NCBI GenBank assembly: GCA_035630615.1
Contig: DASQKI010000075.1
Location: forward strand, 44,452-108,451
Length of the DNA stretch: 64,000 nucleotides
Reading direction: 5' to 3'
Source of the DNA: DATFRX01 sp035630615
GTDB lineage: Bacteria; Actinomycetota; Actinomycetes; Propionibacteriales; Nocardioidaceae
The translations under genes and the position numbers were made by a program. This document shows, in pieces, positions 59,662 through 64,000 of the stretch (positions are counted from its first letter, which is position 1; every line of letters starts with the position of its first letter). The notes under the pieces were generated by a model. It worked only from the letters and a program-made list of their open reading frames with translations. It did not search any database and had not been told where the DNA came from.

Positions 59662-60513
59662 ATGGGAACCACGCGGGGCCAAAGTGCGAGATTGTGGGGC
59701 CGTCTGCTGGCCCATCCTTGGTGGTCGGGTGTAGGTGCGCTCGCCGGTGTCGCGAGCGTGATTCTTGGATTCGTCCTCTGGCCGTCCGGCGGCGATGATC
59801 GCTCTATCCACAACAACGAAATCGGTGATTGTGCCGTCGTCGCCAGCCGAGACAGCAGTCCAAGCTGCAGAATCGTCCCCCGGCCGCGGTCGTTTGGAGC
59901 GGTCAGCATGACCGAGAACCTGGGCGGTGTGTACGTGGTCCCCGAGGAGGCCACCAAGCTGGGGACGCCACCTCGCTTCCCCGTCGATCACTGGGCCAGC
60001 CACTGTGAAGAGTGGCAGGGTTGGCTTGTCGAAAAGGATGCGGCCGTCGTCGGGCCTTCCTTCGACCTCTTACTAACCGCCGGCAAAGACGACCTCGTCG
60101 TCCTCACGAGCGTCGAGGACCTTGTTCTGGCGAAGGACGCCGTGCCCGCCAAGCACAGTGTGTTGGCTTGTAACAGGGAAGGCGGAATGACTACGCCGTT
60201 CTTAATCGCCCTCGACACAGCGTCAGGGACAACGACGGTGTCTAAGGTGGGCGGTACGTCTCAGCCAATGCCTCCTACGACGCTCACGCAAGCTCGAGCT
60301 GGCGCGATCAGCTCGACGGTATCGGTGAAGTCAGAGCCTGGCTATATCTACACGGGCTACATCGAAATCAACGCCGTCGTCAACGGTGACGAGCGCTCGT
60401 ACTCCTACGGTACGGAAGAAGATCCCGTTCGATGGGTCGACGGAGACACATTCGCCACGGACTCAGGGATTGACTGGAACCCGAAGAGTCATGCATGGGA
60501 GTCCATCTATTAG
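59662..60513 (+). CDS. Membrane-anchored hypothetical protein
   Basis: A 283-residue protein with one N-terminal transmembrane helix (WSGVGALAGVASVILGFVLW, about 21-40) and an extracytoplasmic domain containing three cysteines (GDCAVVASRD, SPSCRIVPRP, SHCEEWQGW). No family recognised. ATG 59662 is the best start; an upstream TTG is in frame. Base composition is lower in GC than the core genes, consistent with acquired DNA. Confidence 0.65.
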   Translation: MGTTRGQSARLWGRLLAHPWWSGVGALAGVASVILGFVLWPSGGDDRSIHNNEIGDCAVVASRDSSPSCRIVPRPRSFGAVSMTENLGGVYVVPEEATKLGTPPRFPVDHWASHCEEWQGWLVEKDAAVVGPSFDLLLTAGKDDLVVLTSVEDLVLAKDAVPAKHSVLACNREGGMTTPFLIALDTASGTTTVSKVGGTSQPMPPTTLTQARAGAISSTVSVKSEPGYIYTGYIEINAVVNGDERSYSYGTEEDPVRWVDGDTFATDSGIDWNPKSHAWESIY

Positions 60514-60986
60514 CCGGATGCTCGGGAGCCGGGAGCGTCACCTCGGGCTCACAGGAGCAGGAGTCACAGGCGACCCGCCCGCCGACCCGTCGAGGCTGGG
60601 CGGCATTCGGGTCGGGGCCGCATGTTCACGAACTCTCTCGACATCCCGCAGCGTGCACTAGCAGTATTGAACGGACAAACGCATCCGATTACAAGAGCAA
60701 ATCATCCCCTTGGACACTGGTGGGCTCCAGTCGGCAGAACTCCACTACGAAATCTCTCTCCAGCGGCGGCGTTGGACAGCCGGGGACACCATTTCGCACC
60801 ACGACCTGGTCTCGATTTCGGTCTGCTGCCGCAGTGCCGCCACGAGATGGCCCGCGTGTCCTGCGCCTACGGGTCCTTTGGCCGACGCGTCCGGTAGCAC
60901 AATGTGATTGGGTTCGGACACGCACACGTCGAGTTTTGATGGTCGGGAGCTTGGCTCCCGCGGGCGACGCGGTTGGGAGATTCGCC
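60514..60986. other. 473-base gap with no supported gene
   Basis: A single frame is open from 60495 through into the HIRAN gene and begins MGVHLLAGCSGAG, which looks like a lipobox but lacks a signal-peptide helix; I do not call it. The sequence CCATTTCGCACCACGACC near 60790 recurs near 62125, suggesting shared short repeats in this accessory zone. Confidence 0.45.
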
Positions 60987-61520
60987 ATGGGGCTGCTGGA
61001 CCTATTCAAGAAGCGAGATTCACCGACGGTCTCCACGTACCTGTGTTCGGAGGCCGAAGCCCGCGCCCTGCAGCCCGGACCGGATGGTCTGATCGAAGCG
61101 AGACTCGAACTGATCCGAGATCAACTACTTGTCGTGACTCCCCTCGGCTGGATCAACCCCAGGAGCCGTACGGCCCACAGGGCTGGGCTGTACTTGTCCA
61201 ACCTGAAAGGCACCGCATACCACGAGGCAGCGGTGAAGGCCGGGCGCTTTACCCCCGGCGCCAACGTGCGACTTGTTCGCGAGCCTAATAATCCGCATGA
61301 TCCAAACGCGATTGCGGTATACGCAGAAGGGGGTCGCGACCGTGCCGGCTACGTCTCGGCTGTGCGGGCGAAGCGCCTCGCCAAGCTCATGGACGCGGGC
61401 CACGACCTCGTAGGAGTGAGCGTACGAGGCGCGGACGCCGGTGTGGACGGCACCGTTCCACGGATCCTCGTCTGCGAGCGTCCCTCTTCGAACACCTCAC
61501 CGGTCCCAGCTTGGCCATGA
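60987..61520 (+). CDS. HIRAN-domain protein
   Basis: A 177-residue protein: MGLLDLFKKRDSPTVSTYLC leader, then a HIRAN domain at about residues 65-160 (LKGTAYHEAAVKAGRFTPGA, VRLVREPNNPHDPNAIAVYA, GRDRAGYVSAVRAKRLAKLM). HIRAN domains bind 3' single-stranded DNA ends in HLTF-type helicases, and in bacteria occur as small stand-alone proteins. GGGAGA is close to ATG 60987. Its stop overlaps the next start as ATGA, so the two products are probably made together. Confidence 0.82.
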   Translation: MGLLDLFKKRDSPTVSTYLCSEAEARALQPGPDGLIEARLELIRDQLLVVTPLGWINPRSRTAHRAGLYLSNLKGTAYHEAAVKAGRFTPGANVRLVREPNNPHDPNAIAVYAEGGRDRAGYVSAVRAKRLAKLMDAGHDLVGVSVRGADAGVDGTVPRILVCERPSSNTSPVPAWP

Positions 61521-61951
61521 CGCACGCACCTCGTGGAGTGGCAAAACGTCGACAGGTCAAGCTATCGAGGTACCCCCTCATCTCCGAACGCACAAACGGC
61601 GATCTCGTGGTCGGCCATCGAAGCCAACCCGCAGCTGACCTGTATTCCGAGGGCACGCCTCCGATGCATGGGCTGTCCGCCCAAGCTCCGATATCCGACA
61701 GGGTTCACGATGTCAGGATCGGTGACCAGCTACTGGTCAAGCGGAAGGAGAGCCACTGGGTTGTCGTCGACGCACAGGGCAACATCGTTGGACGTACCCG
61801 GTGGAGGGCAGGCCACAACGGCAAGACTCATGCTGTCACAGGCGACCCGATCCGGTTCCCCGATCGAGGCGTCTTGCACATCGAGCGACTCGTGCTCAGC
61901 CCAGATGGGACGGTGAAGGACATCGGCGGCTACGTGACACCACAGCCGTGA
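61517..61951 (+). CDS. Hypothetical partner of the HIRAN-domain protein
   Basis: A 144-residue protein, coupled to the HIRAN gene by an ATGA overlap at 61517. The C-terminal half is beta-rich (RVHDVRIGDQLLVKRKESHW, VVVDAQGNIVGRTRWRAGHN, RFPDRGVLHIERLVLSPDGT) and resembles a small barrel, but I cannot name a family. The first 40 residues are basic. Codon use weaker than in core genes. The HIRAN neighbour suggests a DNA- or protein-binding accessory role; that is inference. Confidence 0.6.
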   Translation: MTHAPRGVAKRRQVKLSRYPLISERTNGDLVVGHRSQPAADLYSEGTPPMHGLSAQAPISDRVHDVRIGDQLLVKRKESHWVVVDAQGNIVGRTRWRAGHNGKTHAVTGDPIRFPDRGVLHIERLVLSPDGTVKDIGGYVTPQP

Positions 61952-61991
61952 CGCGTCCCGCCAAATCTGACGTCTGAGCTGGAACATTGTC

Positions 61992-62034
61992 GGTGGGCGG
62001 GCGAGGCTCGAACCCGCGACCAAGGGATTATGAG
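61992..62034 (-). other. 3'-half tRNA fragment (CAU anticodon loop to acceptor), candidate attachment site
   Basis: The minus strand reads CTCATAA (anticodon loop), TCCCT, a TGGTC variable region, a complete T-arm (GCGGG, TTCGAGC loop, CTCGC, all five pairs possible) and CCGCCCACC. The 5' side of the anticodon stem does not pair (GCACA against TCCCT) and no D-arm or 5' acceptor lies upstream, so this is a 3' half of a tRNA with anticodon CAU (Met or Ile-type). Such half-tRNAs are the usual footprint of integration by tyrosine recombinases. Its 5'-to-3' direction points to lower coordinates, so an intact tRNA and the element would lie to the right, beyond the window. The rest of 61952-62392 holds no supported gene. 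Confidence 0.75.
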
Positions 62035-62392
62035 TGTGCTGGTCTCCATCGCCATGGGTTTACTCCAGGCGCCAGGAGTTCGCCTACGGACCCCGTCGAC
62101 AGCGTCCAGCACCACCGTTCACCGCCATTTCGCACCACGACCGGCACCACGACACCGGTGCCGTTGAGCCAGCCAGCCACTGTCACGAGTCGAATGTCCC
62201 CGGGACGGGTTGGTGGATGCGGCGGCTCGGCGGCCAGAGGTGGATTCTGACGGTGCGTGGGGGCTGGCGTTCGGTGATGGTTGGTATCCCAGCTGCCGCC
62301 AGGCTGGGGACTGAGGACGTCGACTTGCGAGGCCGACGGCGCAATCGCTCATCACAAGTCCAACCGGTCGCTCTAGGCCTAAGGTTAGGTGA

Positions 62393-63481
62393 GTGAAGTT
62401 GCTCCGCTATGTCTTCGCCGAGTTCACCCCCAAGATCTCGCGTGTGGCCCGATTTGGCAGCGACTTGGGAGATGGACTCACAGTTGCCATCCGCGAGTTG
62501 GAGAACACGGAGGAGGTTGACCTCGGTGAATCGCAATCGCCGGGGCCGACGTTGATCTCCCAGGCATCAGCAGACGAAAGCACCGTCGCCGTTCTGGTCG
62601 CGACCCTCCCGACGCAGATCGAAGAGGTCAGCTCAGTAGAACTCGCCTTTGACGAGAACAGTCGACTGCGTGCCGAAGATGGCCTGCGTCTCTTCGCATC
62701 CTCGCTTGCCGTACAGAGCCAGGTTCCCTGTCGGCTCTGGTCGCCGACGCCTTACCTGGCGCTAGCGGGCGATGACGATGCCGACCGCGAGTTACTCGAG
62801 CAATGTGTGCGTATCAAGCTTCCCAAGTTGAAGGCCTTCTACCCCCTGGCTGGCCCAGGTCTGGAGTGGCCGCTCGACCTCTCATCCATGACCGACCGCA
62901 ATAGCGGCGTGCTATTGCTCGGCGCTGCGATCACGGCATCCCACGGTGTTGCAAAGCTCAACGAGCTGTTCCGCCTCTTCGAAAACGCCTTCGCCGTAGC
63001 GGGAACACAACTTGTCGACCCGCTTTACGGCTTTCTTTCTACTCACCCCTGGAATCTCGGGTACACCGACCAAGAGGTGGAGGATTGGGTGGGCAACCTG
63101 CGAGATCCAGCCAGGCACGCGGACCTTAAACGACACGCCACCTTCGCCGCCGATCACGACGTACAACACCATCTGGTCCGCATCGAGCAGGCGGCGTACG
63201 ACGTCTTGTTCAATAAGCGCTCCTGGCACACGACCGATCCGGCTCGTGAGGAACGCAATTCGCTTCGATGCGCGATAACAGCAACCGGTCAGATCGTCCA
63301 TAGCGAGGGTGCACGGGTCCGCACGTACTCAGGCTGGGATCCACACAACAGCTTCCCTCTGCGCGGCCGCCTGGAGCTCGCCGACGCCGAGAGATCTGAA
63401 TGGGGACTCAAGCTCGCACGTTGGCACTTCAGTGATGCAGAGCGACTGCAGCTGAAGGCACATGGCGCCGAGGACCTTTAG
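62393..63481 (+). CDS. Hypothetical protein, 362 residues
   Basis: GTG 62393 opens a 362-residue soluble protein with no signal or transmembrane helix. The N-terminal 180 residues look alpha/beta (ESTVAVLVATLPTQIEEVSS, GLRLFASSLAVQSQVPCRLW). The C-terminal half is helical and charged (YTDQEVEDWVGNLRDPARHA, FAADHDVQHHLVRIEQAAYD), with an R-x3-H in RDPARHAD that might be HEPN-like but is not diagnostic. No family recognised. It lies just to the right of the tRNA fragment, so it may belong to the integrated element. Confidence 0.7.
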   Translation: MKLLRYVFAEFTPKISRVARFGSDLGDGLTVAIRELENTEEVDLGESQSPGPTLISQASADESTVAVLVATLPTQIEEVSSVELAFDENSRLRAEDGLRLFASSLAVQSQVPCRLWSPTPYLALAGDDDADRELLEQCVRIKLPKLKAFYPLAGPGLEWPLDLSSMTDRNSGVLLLGAAITASHGVAKLNELFRLFENAFAVAGTQLVDPLYGFLSTHPWNLGYTDQEVEDWVGNLRDPARHADLKRHATFAADHDVQHHLVRIEQAAYDVLFNKRSWHTTDPAREERNSLRCAITATGQIVHSEGARVRTYSGWDPHNSFPLRGRLELADAERSEWGLKLARWHFSDAERLQLKAHGAEDL

Positions 63482-64000
63482 GCGACGACGCTGATCCGAT
63501 CCGCTGTCGGGAACGTAGGTCAGGGGCTGATCCTGTGAGCTCCTGCTTGTAAGGCAGATGCCGTTCAACGCTGTACAAACCAGCGGACTGAGCGTAAAAC
63601 CGCCGAGCGCAAGGCGAAAGTTATGGGCTCACTGATCGGGCCGTCCCTCGGGCGTTGTCACGGCACACCCTATGCCGCTCACCGCGTGCCGGATCAATGC
63701 TGACGCGGTTCTCGATCTCAGGGCATTGCATTATCGAGGTGGCCACCGTCGTCTCCGGACGGCCATCGACCTAGAGATGTATCGCGCGTCGACGACGTCG
63801 ATCGTTCGACCCGCGTTCGCAATGCCAGCAGCTTTACAGACTGCCGCCACATGTCGCCTACCTGCGGACTCCTGGGAGAGCCGCCGATTTCGGCACGCAT
63901 TCGGCGCGCACAACCCAGATCCGGGCCAGGAAGCGCCACGCGTGCGGGTCGCTTGACCTCACCGGGCGGGCCGCGCATGAGAGCGGCCCGCCGCGGCAGA
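63482..64000. other. 519-base window end with no supported gene
   Basis: Competing frames on both strands between 63670 and 63980 lack domains, ribosome sites and consistent codon use. Only a strong hairpin near the end (63965-63992) stands out. Confidence 0.5.
63965..63992. terminator. 10-bp stem hairpin near the right window edge
   Basis: GGCGGGCCGC, an 8-base loop and GCGGCCCGCC form a perfect stem. There is no T-run, as in many actinobacterial terminators. It is symmetrical, so it could serve a gene outside the window on the right, or one ending here. Confidence 0.5.

Noticed and set aside
60495..60990. Open frame beginning MGVHLLAGCSGAG with an apparent lipobox
   Set aside because: Only five residues precede the cysteine motif, so there is no signal helix; the start lies inside the preceding gene and the composition of the predicted protein is not gene-like before the HIRAN start at 60987.
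61992..62034. The half-tRNA as an intact tRNA split by a group I intron
   Set aside because: No 5' tRNA half (D-arm or acceptor) is visible within several hundred bases on the expected side, so a fragment is the simpler reading.
1..64000. Intact insertion sequences, transposases or integrases
   Set aside because: No DDE, HUH or tyrosine-recombinase motifs were seen in any frame; mobility is inferred only from scars and repeats.

Overview
The window is a high-GC actinobacterial chromosome segment (strong G/C bias at third codon positions, many GTG starts, ATGA/GTGA stop-start overlaps). The gene set fits Propionibacteriales, most likely Nocardioidaceae: DUF4193, an inositol monophosphatase, an actinobacterial Fe-S ferrochelatase, SepH, thymidine kinase, DUF5998, a GNAT/acyl-CoA-synthetase fusion, topoisomerase IV A and B subunits, DUF7455 and an LprG/P55-like pair. 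Genus cannot be fixed from the sequence alone.

Layout. 1-16 kb is mostly conserved core: DUF4193 (partial), IMPase, hemH, MFS, sepH, a double-SDR acyl-CoA-reductase-like protein, sulfurtransferase, a decayed sigma factor, LigD-type polymerase, tdk, an alkaline-phosphatase-fold enzyme, DUF5998, and a GNAT-ACS fusion that has lost most of its ATP-grasp region. 16.5-22.4 kb holds an acyl-CoA synthetase / KDP(G/Gal) aldolase / KDG kinase operon, then an amino-acid permease and an acetamidase/formamidase. 22.4-37 kb is a sugar-utilisation island of two divergent operons. Leftward: ABC solute-binding protein, two permeases, GH42, GH2, GH30 and a broken lectin/discoidin protein. Rightward: SDR, FadR-type regulator, galactonate dehydratase, epimerase-like protein (frameshifted) and SMP-30 lactonase. 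38-47 kb is core again (parC, lipoprotein + MFS, flavin-type split barrel, parE, DUF7455, DUF456). 47-64 kb is increasingly accessory: small membrane proteins, a ParB-fold protein, a SigE-family sigma factor with its partner, peptidase, HAF-repeat protein, secreted glycosidase, a HIRAN-domain protein, and unknowns. It also contains a 3'-half tRNA fragment that looks like an attachment site.

How the genes work together. The sugar island reads as breakdown of a beta-linked galactan (type II arabinogalactan or similar) outside the cell by GH30, GH2 and GH42 enzymes and uptake by an ABC importer. Galactose would then be oxidised by a De Ley-Doudoroff route: SDR dehydrogenase, SMP-30 lactonase, DgoD dehydratase, and probably the KDG kinase and aldolase encoded 13 kb away. 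The lipoprotein + MFS pair after parC resembles mycobacterial LprG-P55, which moves lipids to the cell surface.

Unusual structure. Mirror-image 32-bp tandem arrays follow the 3' ends of two convergent genes, and similar 22-bp arrays lie around 43-44 kb. A 107-bp palindromic element is inserted in frame just after the signal peptide of the GH2 enzyme. A roughly 60-bp direct repeat flanks a 3.5-kb segment. Several accessory genes carry single-nucleotide frameshifts. No CRISPR array, complete tRNA, rRNA or intact insertion sequence was seen.
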